20,698 nt of DNA from Deltaproteobacteria bacterium (GCA_020060215.1 JAGVAP010000001.1:1-20698); one strand, 5' to 3'. Shown: positions 7,001 to 15,025, counted from the stretch's first letter. Numbers and translations: made by a program. Notes: generated from the letters alone by a model not told the origin.

Positions 7001-8364
7001 TGAGGGTGCCCGCCCTGGGCGCCGGGAAGTCGAACGAGGGTATCCCAGAGCACCCCGCGATAGCCAAGGCGGTGCAGCACCGCCATGCGCTCCTGGGCCC
7101 GCTCCGGAGGGAAGATGCGGTCCCTTCTCCGTGCAAAGGCCTGCTCCAGCCGCGCGTTCATCGCCTCCGGGTACACTTCAGGCGAAAAGTAGAAGACGGG
7201 GCGGAGCAGGTCCGCATCTGGGCCGATCACACCCTGCTCCACGGCCAGGGCGTGCAGTCGGGTCCGTGGATGCACGCGGATGCCGGAAAAAGCGAAAACA
7301 ACGGCTGGGTCCAGAAGCGACAGATTGCGTAACCCTTCCTCCAAGGTGTCGGAGGTCTCCCCGGGTCCTCCGAAGATGATGAAGTGGGCGCAGGGAAGGC
7401 CTTCGCCAACGCACATAGCGTTGAAATCGGCGGCCGCGGCGAAGTCGATGCCCTTGCCCAGTCCTGAGAGGGTCGCATCCGATGCCGCATCCGTGCCCAC
7501 CTCCAACCCGATCAGGCCACTCCTGCGCAGCAGGCGCACGGTGTGCCGATCCAGACAGCGGGGCTGGAAATACGCCGTCCAGCTCATTCCGATATCGCGG
7601 CGCACAAGTTCCTCGACCAAGCCCAGGTAAAGACCTCCGGCATCGTTGAATACCGCATCGGTGAAAAACACCGTCCGTACCCCGTGGTCCTGCTGCAGTC
7701 GCAGCAGATCCTCGGCGACGTCACGCGGATCGCGGCAGCGAACGGCATGGCCCTCGAGGAGGGGATAGGAACAATAGCAGCACGCGTTAGGACAGCCGCG
7801 CTTGGTTTGCACACCGACCAGACCACTGCCCTCAAGGTAGAACCGGACGTATTCAGGCTTCATCAGGGCAGATGGCATTTCCGTCGCCGAAGCCCGTTGC
7901 GTCCCGTTCACGGTCAGCCGCTGTGGGGAGCCCCCCTCCTCCAATATCGCCAGCAGCACCGCGAAGGCATTCTCGCCCCCCCCCACAATACCGTAATCCG
8001 CTCCAGTGTAGTCCAGAATCCTTTCTGGGATGAGCGAGAATCCAGCCCCGCCGACCACGATAGGAGCAGATGTACATTGGCGAATGTTCTTCACGGCTTC
8101 CCGGGCCTCGTCCAGGAACCAATGCTTAGAGGCGGTGAGGGAATCCACGTTGTCCACATTGCGCAACGATAGACCCACGCATAGTGGAGCAAACTTGAGA
8201 ATGCGCTGGCGCAGCACGCCAAAATCCCAGCCCTCGGCCAGAAGGTCGAACTGGTCCACCTCGTGCCCGACCGCGGTCAAAGCCGCTGCCACCACGGACA
8301 TCCCCAGGGGATAGACGACATATGGGTCCTGGCAGGAATTACAGGCGACCAAAAAAACCTTCAT
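6997..8364 (-). CDS. B12-binding-domain radical SAM enzyme of lipid/polyene biosynthesis
   Basis: The 455-residue protein has an N-terminal Rossmann-like cobalamin-binding domain (about 1-145: VFLVACNS, YPLGMSVVAAAL.AVGHEVD, VVGGAGFS, YGIVGGGENAF) without an obvious DxHxxG motif. A radical SAM barrel follows with the CxxxCxxC cluster motif at Cys191, Cys195 and Cys198 (KRGCPNACCYC). A C-terminal alpha-helical tail completes it. The layout matches class B enzymes, many of which methylate unactivated carbons, and a family annotated as lipid biosynthesis B12-binding/radical SAM protein that I recall from anaerobic delta-proteobacteria. It sits between the thioesterase and the glycosyltransferase with ATGA overlaps on both sides, so it is an integral pathway gene. 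The reaction is unknown; C-methylation of the chain or aryl head is my inference. Such enzymes need strictly anaerobic conditions, in keeping with a sulfate reducer. Confidence 0.88.
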   Translation of the reverse strand: MKVFLVACNSCQDPYVVYPLGMSVVAAALTAVGHEVDQFDLLAEGWDFGVLRQRILKFAPLCVGLSLRNVDNVDSLTASKHWFLDEAREAVKNIRQCTSAPIVVGGAGFSLIPERILDYTGADYGIVGGGENAFAVLLAILEEGGSPQRLTVNGTQRASATEMPSALMKPEYVRFYLEGSGLVGVQTKRGCPNACCYCSYPLLEGHAVRCRDPRDVAEDLLRLQQDHGVRTVFFTDAVFNDAGGLYLGLVEELVRRDIGMSWTAYFQPRCLDRHTVRLLRRSGLIGLEVGTDAASDATLSGLGKGIDFAAAADFNAMCVGEGLPCAHFIIFGGPGETSDTLEEGLRNLSLLDPAVVFAFSGIRVHPRTRLHALAVEQGVIGPDADLLRPVFYFSPEVYPEAMNARLEQAFARRRDRIFPPERAQERMAVLHRLGYRGVLWDTLVRLPGAQGGHPQ

Positions 8365-8825
8365 GCCTCAGCAAGCCCTCCTTCTCGCCAGCGCCTGAGG
8401 AAGTCCTTGTAGAAATCTGGGCAGGTCATGAGCAGATTCTGCTCCCCGTCCACAAAGACATGCACCGTGTACCCCGTGGTGGTAACGTGCCCGTCCTGGT
8501 CGTGGATGACAAACTCGTAATTCATGCGTGCCGCCTCGGTATAATGCAGTAAGACCTGAATGGTGACCCTGGCCGGGTACCGCAGGGGGCGCAGGTAGTC
8601 CACGTGCAACACCCGGATGGGAATGGCGATGCCTCGCTTAGAAAAATCGAGGTATCCCACACCATGCATCGAACCAAGATGTTCCCTGGCGTCCTCAAAA
8701 TAGCTGGCGTAGCGCCCATGCCATACCACAGAAAGCGGATCCGCTTCCTCGAAGCGGACCGTTCGCGGCACTGAACCGGACAGTGGTGCGGGTTGGCCGC
8801 TGACCGGGAAGTACGGCTTTCTCAT
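8361..8825 (-). CDS. Hotdog thioesterase, 4HBT/YbgC type (ApeK-like)
   Basis: The 154-residue protein is a 4-hydroxybenzoyl-CoA thioesterase-type hotdog. The conserved N-terminal block reads VRFEEADPLSVVWHGRYASYFEDARE, with Asp29 and His36 in the active-site loop and Glu44 in the central helix. It continues with the usual VLHVDYLRPLRY strand and HVFVDGEQN. It would hydrolyse acyl-ACP or acyl-CoA thioesters, releasing stalled or finished chains, as proposed for ApeK. Start and stop overlap neighbours by one base (TGATG) and four bases (ATGA), with a GGAGGGGAGGG ribosome site. The length is normal for the family. Confidence 0.9.
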   Translation of the reverse strand: MRKPYFPVSGQPAPLSGSVPRTVRFEEADPLSVVWHGRYASYFEDAREHLGSMHGVGYLDFSKRGIAIPIRVLHVDYLRPLRYPARVTIQVLLHYTEAARMNYEFVIHDQDGHVTTTGYTVHVFVDGEQNLLMTCPDFYKDFLRRWREGGLAEA

Positions 8826-9208
8826 CAGCCCTCCCCTCCAGCCAGAAACAAGACAAAGCTAGCCGCCAGGATCTCGCCGCGGTGTGCCTGGACCCTGGCC
8901 AGCCATTCCACACCGTCCTCACAGAGGCTGCACTCGACGGCGAGGATCTCTCCAGGTTTTACAGGAGCGGTGAACTTGGCGCGGCGCACCCCTGCCAGGC
9001 GAAGCGGCTGTGGAATCCCGGCAAGGGCATCCTCGGCTACGATACGGCCCATCATGATCTGAGCAATGGCTGGCAGCACCGGGTTGCCAGGGAAATGTCC
9101 GGTAAATCCAACAAAGCCGGGCGACAACAAGAAATCCCAGGTGGCGTTTCCCGGCCGGCTAACCACTCTCCGGCCACAGGCCCGCAACTCACGCTCCATA
9201 TTATGCAT
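8825..9208 (-). CDS. FabZ-type hotdog dehydratase subunit (ApeI-like) lacking the catalytic acid
   Basis: The 127-residue hotdog protein contains GHFPGNPVLPAIAQ with His38, the catalytic histidine of the FabA/FabZ dehydratases. FabZ has a Glu 14 residues later, on the central helix; here residue 52 is Met. By itself the protein therefore has only half of a dehydratase active site. The complementary acid is present in the ApeP-like hotdog protein encoded at 12254-12712, so I infer a heterodimer like ApeI:ApeP that dehydrates 3-hydroxyacyl-ACP to form the conjugated double bonds. The ATG at 9208 has AGGT five bases upstream and overlaps the exporter gene by eight bases. It is coupled to the thioesterase by TGATG. 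Confidence 0.85.
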   Translation of the reverse strand: MHNMERELRACGRRVVSRPGNATWDFLLSPGFVGFTGHFPGNPVLPAIAQIMMGRIVAEDALAGIPQPLRLAGVRRAKFTAPVKPGEILAVECSLCEDGVEWLARVQAHRGEILAASFVLFLAGGEG

Positions 9209-11627
9209 GCCGTACCTGCTCAGGCACTGCCGGTCGATTCACTGTTCCCAGGGAGTCCCCAAGGAGACGCGGCGTGACCAAGAGGGCCGTCGGCAGGGCC
9301 GCCCCGATGCCCAGGAGGATGGAGAGGCCCAAGGAACGGAGGGCAGGGTGCTGGGCAACGGCCAAAGTTCCGAACCCTACAATCGTTGTTAGGCCGCAGA
9401 CGAGCACAGATCGGCCGGACGACACACAGCGGTTCAGGGTGTGATGGACCATAAAGATGCCGTAATCCGCGGCAAGGCCCACGATTAGCGGCAAGGCCAT
9501 GATGCTGAACAGGTCAACCCCCCCATGTGCCAAGCGCGTTCCGGCTGTCACCGCGGCTAGACCTGTAAATACCGGGGCAAGTGCTGCTGCCGCCGTCTTC
9601 GGCTGCCGGAAGAGGACCAGGAGGAACCCGCAGACCAAGGCCAAGGAAAGGGTCGTGAACACGAGGGCGTCACGGCGCAATGCGGCTCCGAGGTCCCGGG
9701 CAAAGCCAGTCCCGGACAGAACGTGAACCCCATCCACGGCTTCGAGCCTGCTGCCCAGGCTGCCGCTGAGCAGCAGAGAATCGGGCAGCAGCGTCAGCAG
9801 CGTGCATTCCCCATCCCGCTCCTGAACAAGAAGCCCTAGGGCGTCGCCCAGGCCAATTCGGCCCAAGGCAGCCGTGTCGATCAACGGATTGGAATGCCCG
9901 TCGCTCCAATCCGCGAGCAGATGCACAAAGGGGGCGAACGCCTGGTCCGTGAACCCGAGTTCCTTTCCCGCAGCCAACACTTCCCGCGCCAGAGCCAGCC
10001 CCCTCGCGCAGGACCACTGCGCATTCCAGGCCCTGGAATTGCGCTCCTGATCCTTTGGTGGCGGCAGGAGAGGGGCAAGGGTGAGCACCTCCTCACCTTC
10101 CGGAGACGCACGTAGGATGGTCAGAACGCGGGCATTCCTTTCCGAGGCCTGAGCCAGGTCCGAGCCTGAGGCGAAGACCATGGCGTGATCCCGAAAACCG
10201 CCCAGAGCCGACCTGAGCCGGTCTTCGTCAGCCCGCACCTGGGGATCGGCGATGCCAAGTGCGGCGAAGTCGGTATTCAACCGCAATCCAAGCGACATCC
10301 ATGTCAGGACGCACAGGGCAATTGCCCAGAACGCAAGCACCAATCCCTTCGCCCGCTGCGGTCTTGGCATTGGGCACGGCTCCGCCGGAGTTCCCCTCCC
10401 CGTCCGACAGGGCAGAAGCTGAGGAAGGACTAGGAAGGAGATCAGTACCGCCGCCACGATGCCGAGCATGGAAAAGAGGGCCATCTGCCGGATAGCTGGA
10501 ACTTGGGAGAGGAGCAAGGGTGAGAAGGCAGCCAATGTGGTGAGCGCCCCAAACACCAGGGGCTGGGACACCTTCTCCAACCCCGATGAGGGATCCCTAC
10601 TTTGATTCAGCGCATGTTGCACGTGCAAGGGATAGTCCACGGCTAGACCCATGAGCACTCCTCCGAAGCCGAAAACGATGCTGTGCAATCCTCCAAGGAG
10701 CGCCCCCGTCGCAGCGCCGGCCAGGCACAGCACCCCAGGTGGCACGAGCAGCACCCAGAGTGATTCCCGCCGACGCAGGAAAATGAGAATCACAAGGGCC
10801 AGCCCAGAGGCTGAAAGAGGGATGACCCGCAGCAGGTCCGCCTTCACGGCAACCGCGTTGGCCAGGGAATGGCGGTGTCCACTCACCAGATATCCGCTTA
10901 CTCCGGCCGGGAGGGAGTCGCGGAGGATTTCCTGAAAGCCGGCGAGGAGCCGCTCAGAACCTGCGGCATCAGTGAAAGGGATGTCCGTTGCCGCGGTCAG
11001 GACCAGGCTCCGCCCGTCAGGGGGACGCAGCCGCCCCTTCGTGTCCAGTCCACCTCCTCCTGTTCCGAGGCGGGGAAGCTTGGCCAGAAGTTCTGCGCGC
11101 AGATTCAATGGGTCCAGGCGGAGCACCGGCTTGAGCGCCGCCCCTTGCGGCGATGCGAGCGTCTGGCGGACACCCTGCAGACGGCGGCGCACTTCGTCCG
11201 GGGTCAAGGTGTCTGCCCAGGCCTTCACCTCTTCCGGTGTGAGCAGGCGGGGCGAGAGTTCCAGAATGCCGGTGAGCATCTCGGGTCCTGAAACCGGAGC
11301 TCCGGGCTCCTTGAACAGAGGCGGGCCGAGGCGGGCAACCAGGGCGTCGGCAGCCTGGTCCAGAGCTCCGGGCTGGGCCTCGGGCTCTGCCTGGAGGAGG
11401 ATGAACAACCGACGCGCGAGGGGGGCTCGGGACAATAACTCGAAATCCTCGGCCAGACGGGGCGGTTGATCCGGAACGAGGACACTAGCATCCTCGCCGG
11501 TAAGCAGGCTGGGGATGCTCGCGGCGCCGGCAGATGTCAGAAAGACGGCCAGCACCAGTACCAGTCGGCCATGCGCGCACCGCAGCGAATTGAGCGCGGC
11601 CAGCACCCACTCAATGCCCTTGCCCAA
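9201..11627 (-). CDS. MMPL/RND-family lipid exporter (ApeM-like)
   Basis: The 808-residue inner-membrane protein has the duplicated RND/MMPL layout: one N-terminal helix (about 20-38), a large periplasmic domain, a helix bundle with GLAVDYPLHVQHAL, a further helix, a second periplasmic domain, and a second bundle with GLAADYGIFMVHHTL. The two copies of the G-L-A-x-D-Y signature mark the proton-relay helices. APE, xanthomonadin and related clusters encode such an exporter next to a LolA-like carrier; together they are thought to move the polyene lipid to the outer membrane. The start appears to be TTG at 11627, three bases after the LolA stop, with GGAG six bases upstream. No better ATG lies before the first membrane helix. 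Confidence 0.92.
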   Translation of the reverse strand: MGKGIEWVLAALNSLRCAHGRLVLVLAVFLTSAGAASIPSLLTGEDASVLVPDQPPRLAEDFELLSRAPLARRLFILLQAEPEAQPGALDQAADALVARLGPPLFKEPGAPVSGPEMLTGILELSPRLLTPEEVKAWADTLTPDEVRRRLQGVRQTLASPQGAALKPVLRLDPLNLRAELLAKLPRLGTGGGGLDTKGRLRPPDGRSLVLTAATDIPFTDAAGSERLLAGFQEILRDSLPAGVSGYLVSGHRHSLANAVAVKADLLRVIPLSASGLALVILIFLRRRESLWVLLVPPGVLCLAGAATGALLGGLHSIVFGFGGVLMGLAVDYPLHVQHALNQSRDPSSGLEKVSQPLVFGALTTLAAFSPLLLSQVPAIRQMALFSMLGIVAAVLISFLVLPQLLPCRTGRGTPAEPCPMPRPQRAKGLVLAFWAIALCVLTWMSLGLRLNTDFAALGIADPQVRADEDRLRSALGGFRDHAMVFASGSDLAQASERNARVLTILRASPEGEEVLTLAPLLPPPKDQERNSRAWNAQWSCARGLALAREVLAAGKELGFTDQAFAPFVHLLADWSDGHSNPLIDTAALGRIGLGDALGLLVQERDGECTLLTLLPDSLLLSGSLGSRLEAVDGVHVLSGTGFARDLGAALRRDALVFTTLSLALVCGFLLVLFRQPKTAAAALAPVFTGLAAVTAGTRLAHGGVDLFSIMALPLIVGLAADYGIFMVHHTLNRCVSSGRSVLVCGLTTIVGFGTLAVAQHPALRSLGLSILLGIGAALPTALLVTPRLLGDSLGTVNRPAVPEQVRHA

Positions 11628-11630
11628 TGA

Positions 11631-12257
11631 TCACTCCAGTTGTTCTAAAAAGACCCCATCGGGAATGCGGGCATCAAGTATTGCGTCCAGGAACCGGAGG
11701 GAGGTGGTGTCCCCATCTGGCTCAAGATAGTCCACCTGCAGCACGGAGCGACCGTCCGGAGTAAAGGCGATATCCAGGTGATCCAACACACGGCGGAGCT
11801 GCTGCGCCCTCGGCCGCAGGCGCAGCAGGGGAGGGTCGTACTGCAGCACTTCCACTCCGTAGGCCATCTGGATGTGCTTGAGATCGAATTTCACCCACAC
11901 CAGCAGCTCTGCGGCCATGGGCCCGAGCAGCGGGTCCTTCTTCAAGTCCAGCGGCTTGTGCTCGCCAGATGGCCACCAACGCCAGCCCTTCGAGCCCCGG
12001 ACGCTGAAGCCTTGGGCCTCCGGCACCGTGTACTCCCAGCGCAGGTCGTCCGGGGCTTGGTAGTATAACCGTCCCTCAGAACGTAACGGCTCCTGCAGCA
12101 TGGCTAGGCTTTTTTCCTGCACGAACCTGGCCTGCACCGAGCGCACCTCGGCCATGGAGCTGCGCAGGCTGTCCAGCAGGCCAGCCTCATCCCCTGCCAC
12201 GGACATGGCCGGGTGCAGCACCAGGAAGAGGAAGCACATGAAAGTTGCTGTCCTCAT
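11631..12257 (-). CDS. LolA-like periplasmic outer-membrane lipoprotein/lipid carrier (ApeL-like)
   Basis: The 208-residue protein starts with a Sec signal peptide (MRTATFMCFLFLVLHPAMSVAG). The mature part has LolA-type features: SVQARFVQEKSLAMLQEPLRSEGRLYY near the N-terminus, then DDLRWEYTVP, and a C-terminal beta-sheet with DYLEPDGDTTSLRF. LolA proteins ferry lipidated cargo across the periplasm; cluster-encoded versions are believed to serve the polyene lipid. The true start is the ATG at 12257, which overlaps the upstream stop as ATGA and has GGAGGAAGG directly before it. The much longer open frame upstream is a shadow of the dehydratase and radical SAM genes. It lies immediately before the exporter gene, its expected functional partner. 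Confidence 0.9.
   Translation of the reverse strand: MRTATFMCFLFLVLHPAMSVAGDEAGLLDSLRSSMAEVRSVQARFVQEKSLAMLQEPLRSEGRLYYQAPDDLRWEYTVPEAQGFSVRGSKGWRWWPSGEHKPLDLKKDPLLGPMAAELLVWVKFDLKHIQMAYGVEVLQYDPPLLRLRPRAQQLRRVLDHLDIAFTPDGRSVLQVDYLEPDGDTTSLRFLDAILDARIPDGVFLEQLE
11634..11637 (-). promoter_or_regulatory. Ribosome binding site supporting a TTG start for the exporter
   Basis: GGAG on the minus strand, overlapping the end of the LolA-like gene, is six bases before the TTG at 11627. It supports the non-ATG start of the MMPL protein. Confidence 0.4.
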
Positions 12258-12712
12258 CCTTCCTCCCCCGGCTGTGGAATCCAGACCTTGATCCTGCCGC
12301 GGGCCAGAAGGGCATCCCCTCGGCACACTCGGGCCTCCACCACGGAGAAGCCCGCGAATTCGCCAACAGGCAGGACCTTCACCAGGAGGTCGTCCCCGAG
12401 CATGATCCTGTCGAGAATGACAAAATCCTGGACGCCTACCAGGTAGCCGGACGCAGACGCCGGCTCCACCGGCGCACAGGCCAAGCTGCGCAGCGCAGCA
12501 TACGCCTGGGCTGCGAGCTCGATGCAGGCCTCCGGAGCGATCTCGCCCCCGGGGCAAGCCAGCGGCCAGTCCGTACTTGGGCAGGCCCGGACTATACCCC
12601 CGCCCCCTGTGCGCGCCTCCAGAATCTCTTGCACCAGCAGCATTGGGCCTGTGTGGGGGATGATCCCCTCGGCAGGCACGGCTAAGGACATGGACACGCC
12701 GGCCAAGCTCAC
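12254..12712 (-). CDS. ApeP-like hotdog dehydratase subunit
   Basis: The 152-residue hotdog protein opens with IIPHTGPMLLVQEIL, the substrate-tunnel strand of FabZ-like and ApeP proteins (His20). Its central helix has APEACIELAAQAYAA, where Glu65 and Gln69 fall in the same E-x3-Q pattern as the catalytic Glu of FabZ. The FabZ HFPG histidine is not present at the expected place (the segment reads DWPLACPGG). It thus has the acid but not the His, the reverse of the ApeI-like protein at 8825-9208. Start is uncertain: the GTG at 12712 gives a GTGA overlap with the upstream stop, and an ATG at 12691 is an alternative. Role: dehydration of 3-hydroxyacyl-ACP together with the ApeI-like subunit. Confidence 0.84.
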   Translation of the reverse strand: MSLAGVSMSLAVPAEGIIPHTGPMLLVQEILEARTGGGGIVRACPSTDWPLACPGGEIAPEACIELAAQAYAALRSLACAPVEPASASGYLVGVQDFVILDRIMLGDDLLVKVLPVGEFAGFSVVEARVCRGDALLARGRIKVWIPQPGEEG

Positions 12713-13812
12713 TCTCCGCCACTGCCCGAGGCTGCCACCTGCGGTCTGCGGCAGAGGGGATCCGAGGCCAGATAATCACCCGTTGCCTGATAGGCCATGC
12801 CTCGGCAGCCATAGCACTCGCCAGCAAGATCGCACTCCCGGCAGGCACCCTTGATCATGGAGCGGATGTTGCGCAAGTCGCGGATGACATCGCTCGTGGC
12901 GAGTATCTGCCCTAGGGGGGCCAAGCGGATGCTGCCGACCTCGATGTCCACGCCAGGACATGGCAACACGGCTCCAGTAGCGGTCACCGTGCACGAATAC
13001 TCGTGGCGATCGCAACAAAAGGCGGCGACCGGCGGATGCGGCCTCCAGGAGATGGCAAACTCCTGCGCATCCAGCCGGGCAAGGCGCTCCAACACATCCT
13101 GAAGCTCCTCGGCTTCCACCAGAAGCTCAGGATGCTGGCGAGCGCGACCCTGCAGGGTTATCGATTCGAAGTACGGAACGATCCCTTGCGTCCGGAGCCA
13201 CCTCCACATGTGCGGCAACTCGTCCAAATTGTGGCGGCAAATGACAGTCTGGGCGCCAAGCAGCCTTCCCGGGCCAGGATAGCCGGCACTAAGCAGGTTC
13301 TCCAGGCCGTTGTGGATGGCCTTGAAAGCGCCAGGGCGACCCGCTAGGAGATCCTGCACATCCTCGCGAAAGCTGTTCATCTTGATCACGACTGCGACAT
13401 GCAATGTGCCGAGCAACTCGGCCATGTCCCTGGTGAGGCGCACGCCATTGGTGAACAGCTCGATTGCAACGCCAATTCCGTGGAGGTGCTCGAGGAGCGG
13501 AACGAGATGCGGAGAGTTCAACGGCTCCCCGCCACCGAGCACAATGATCTTCCGGGCTCCAAGCGCTTTGGCCTGATCGGCTGCATCGATAAGCTCTTCT
13601 AGAGTGAGTTCATCCCGGAGAGCCGCTCCCGATTCAGCGTAGCAGTAGATGCACCGCAGATCGCATGCATGGCTGAGTTCCAATTCCATGGTCAGAAGGC
13701 CGCCGGGAGGCAGAGCTGCCTTCTCCGCGGCGGTGATCGTCCCACCCCAACCTGGCCGACAAAATTTGGTGCAGGTAGGTTGGATCTTCAAATCAGGAGA
13801 ATACACAGGCAT
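12709..13812 (-). CDS. Radical SAM/SPASM-domain enzyme of unknown reaction
   Basis: The 367-residue protein has the CxxxCxxC motif SHACDLRCIYC (Cys50, Cys54, Cys57) and the SAM-binding GGGEP (93-97). A cysteine-rich SPASM-type tail follows: LPCPG, then CRECDLAGECYGCRGMAY and a final SDPLC, enough ligands for auxiliary Fe-S clusters. An unusual CTKFC pair precedes the barrel (Cys14, Cys18). SPASM enzymes usually modify peptides, but no precursor peptide is evident here, so a lipid, sugar or ACP-bound chain is a better guess. It lies between the small lipoprotein and the ApeP-like gene with overlapping start and stop codons (TGATG or GTGA). A GTG one codon upstream of the ATG at 13812 could also serve as start. 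Confidence 0.85.
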   Translation of the reverse strand: MPVYSPDLKIQPTCTKFCRPGWGGTITAAEKAALPPGGLLTMELELSHACDLRCIYCYAESGAALRDELTLEELIDAADQAKALGARKIIVLGGGEPLNSPHLVPLLEHLHGIGVAIELFTNGVRLTRDMAELLGTLHVAVVIKMNSFREDVQDLLAGRPGAFKAIHNGLENLLSAGYPGPGRLLGAQTVICRHNLDELPHMWRWLRTQGIVPYFESITLQGRARQHPELLVEAEELQDVLERLARLDAQEFAISWRPHPPVAAFCCDRHEYSCTVTATGAVLPCPGVDIEVGSIRLAPLGQILATSDVIRDLRNIRSMIKGACRECDLAGECYGCRGMAYQATGDYLASDPLCRRPQVAASGSGGE

Positions 13813-14246
13813 CACTTGCTGATGCCACCTCTGTTTAAAATAAACATGAGCTCACGGCCTATTGCATTGTTCAAATTTTGCACCCACCCATTGTAGTTGC
13901 TGTGAATAATGCCGTTTGTCTCTTTCAAATTGACACTACTCACATAAACTATGCTGTATTTGCTCTGGTCGTATATGACGTCGACTATGGCCTGATGGGA
14001 GCGAAGATCTAGTTGAGCGACGACATGCCCAGCCTCAACAGTCCTCATCTTCCAGCCAAGGCCAGCACCGGCAAGGAGAATTGCCGAATTGACCTCTTCC
14101 ATTGACAATATTTTTTCATCACCTGCGGCAGGAACAGGTGAATTAGAAACGTTGTAAATAGGCGCTGTGCGGCAACCAGCTGTCAAAAGCATCAAGCACA
14201 ATGCTAAAAAAAGTACAGAAAAAGCAAAACGTGCGTAGTGATTCAT
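13812..14246 (-). CDS. Small lipoprotein of unknown function in the polyene operon
   Basis: The 144-residue protein has a signal peptide (basic residue, then FSVLFLALCLMLL) and a lipobox LTAGC with lipidated Cys25. The mature part contains a long conserved-looking core: EVNSAILLAGAGLGW, then LDLRSHQAIVDVIYD, then YSIVYVSSVNL and IIHSNYNGWVQNLNNAI. I have seen similar short lipoproteins in other proteobacteria but know no function or firm family name. It is not the DUF3261 lipoprotein often found in APE clusters, which is longer. The start has the best ribosome site of the operon (AAGGAGG) and an ATGA overlap with the acyltransferase gene. This gene is noticeably less GC-rich than the ones after it. 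A role in outer-membrane delivery of the product is inferred from position only. Confidence 0.78.
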   Translation of the reverse strand: MNHYARFAFSVLFLALCLMLLTAGCRTAPIYNVSNSPVPAAGDEKILSMEEVNSAILLAGAGLGWKMRTVEAGHVVAQLDLRSHQAIVDVIYDQSKYSIVYVSSVNLKETNGIIHSNYNGWVQNLNNAIGRELMFILNRGGISK

Positions 14247-15025
14247 ATATTTCCTCCTTGTTTGTTGTCTTTCAATAATAAATCTTGTTCGGAAAAGAAT
14301 CCCAGCTTTTCGACCATCAAAGATTTAACCTTGCGTCTCAAGGCTATATGCCCTACTGGTGTATCCCGATACGCTACCGGGTCTATTGGCGGGAGTGCCT
14401 CAACGACGATCGAGCTGTCTCCCAGCAGAAGTCTACCGGGCGCCAACAATCGCCCCATCCCGGACAAGCACACTGGGACCAGCGGTCTTCCCGTCTCCAC
14501 GGCCAGCTTGAAAGCCCCGGAGCGAAACCTCCCCAGCCGCCCATCCCGGCTGCGAGTTCCCTCCGGGAAAAAGAAGAGGCTCGCCCCGCCGGCCAGAGCT
14601 TCGCTTCCCAGACGCAGGAGAGACTGCTGATCCAGGGCATCGCTGTCCAGGTATTTGGATATACGCATAAAAATGCCATAAAAAGGGATTTTGAATGGCC
14701 AACCCTTGACGACGATGACCACGTTTGGAGTGGGCAGAGCCCCGAGGATATGCAGGTCCAGAAAGGATTGATGGTTGGCGACGAGGATGCATGGCCCCGC
14801 GGATCGAGCGTGCTCAAGGCCAAGGGTGCGCAAGGGAATGAACCTGCCGACGAGCCAAACGCAGATACGGCCGTAAATCCAGACCAAATTCCGTGCTGTC
14901 AGACCCCCCGAGAGGCCAGCGCGGAAAGCTGAGATAGCGAGGATCGCTGGTGAAACGATGGCCCCTACAAGAGTAAGGAGCAACAGCAGGGGAAGGAGTA
15001 TGACATTCAGCCATATCTTTTTCAT
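14243..15025 (-). CDS. PlsC-type 1-acyl-glycerol-3-phosphate acyltransferase family protein
   Basis: The 260-residue membrane protein has an N-terminal hydrophobic helix (WLNVILLPLLLLLTLVGAI), the acyltransferase block I NHQSFLD (His85, Asp90) and block III FPEGTR (153-158), followed by VPVCLSGMG. These are the complete HX4D and FPEGTR signatures of the PlsC family. It would transfer an acyl group from ACP or CoA to a lyso-lipid or a related hydroxyl. A longer start at 15085 would overlap the ACP gene by 29 bases; I prefer the ATG at 15025 because the protein then begins at the membrane anchor, but neither has a convincing ribosome site. Two different acyltransferases in one operon (this and the LpxL-like one) suggest a product with more than one acyl or polyene chain. 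Confidence 0.88.
   Translation of the reverse strand: MKKIWLNVILLPLLLLLTLVGAIVSPAILAISAFRAGLSGGLTARNLVWIYGRICVWLVGRFIPLRTLGLEHARSAGPCILVANHQSFLDLHILGALPTPNVVIVVKGWPFKIPFYGIFMRISKYLDSDALDQQSLLRLGSEALAGGASLFFFPEGTRSRDGRLGRFRSGAFKLAVETGRPLVPVCLSGMGRLLAPGRLLLGDSSIVVEALPPIDPVAYRDTPVGHIALRRKVKSLMVEKLGFFSEQDLLLKDNKQGGNI

Noticed and set aside
7543..8172. 209-residue open frame on the plus strand
   Set aside because: It is antisense to the B12 radical SAM gene, whose motifs are clear; no motif or ribosome site supports the plus-strand frame.
11631..12848. 405-residue frame including the LolA-like protein
   Set aside because: The N-terminal half is a shadow of the ApeP-like and SPASM genes; the signal peptide and ribosome site place the start at 12257.
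12709..14246. Lipoprotein plus SPASM enzyme as a ribosomal-peptide (RiPP) system
   Set aside because: The lipoprotein is 144 residues with a lipobox and folded-looking core and has no leader/core layout or Cys/Gly-rich repeats; kept only as a remote possibility.
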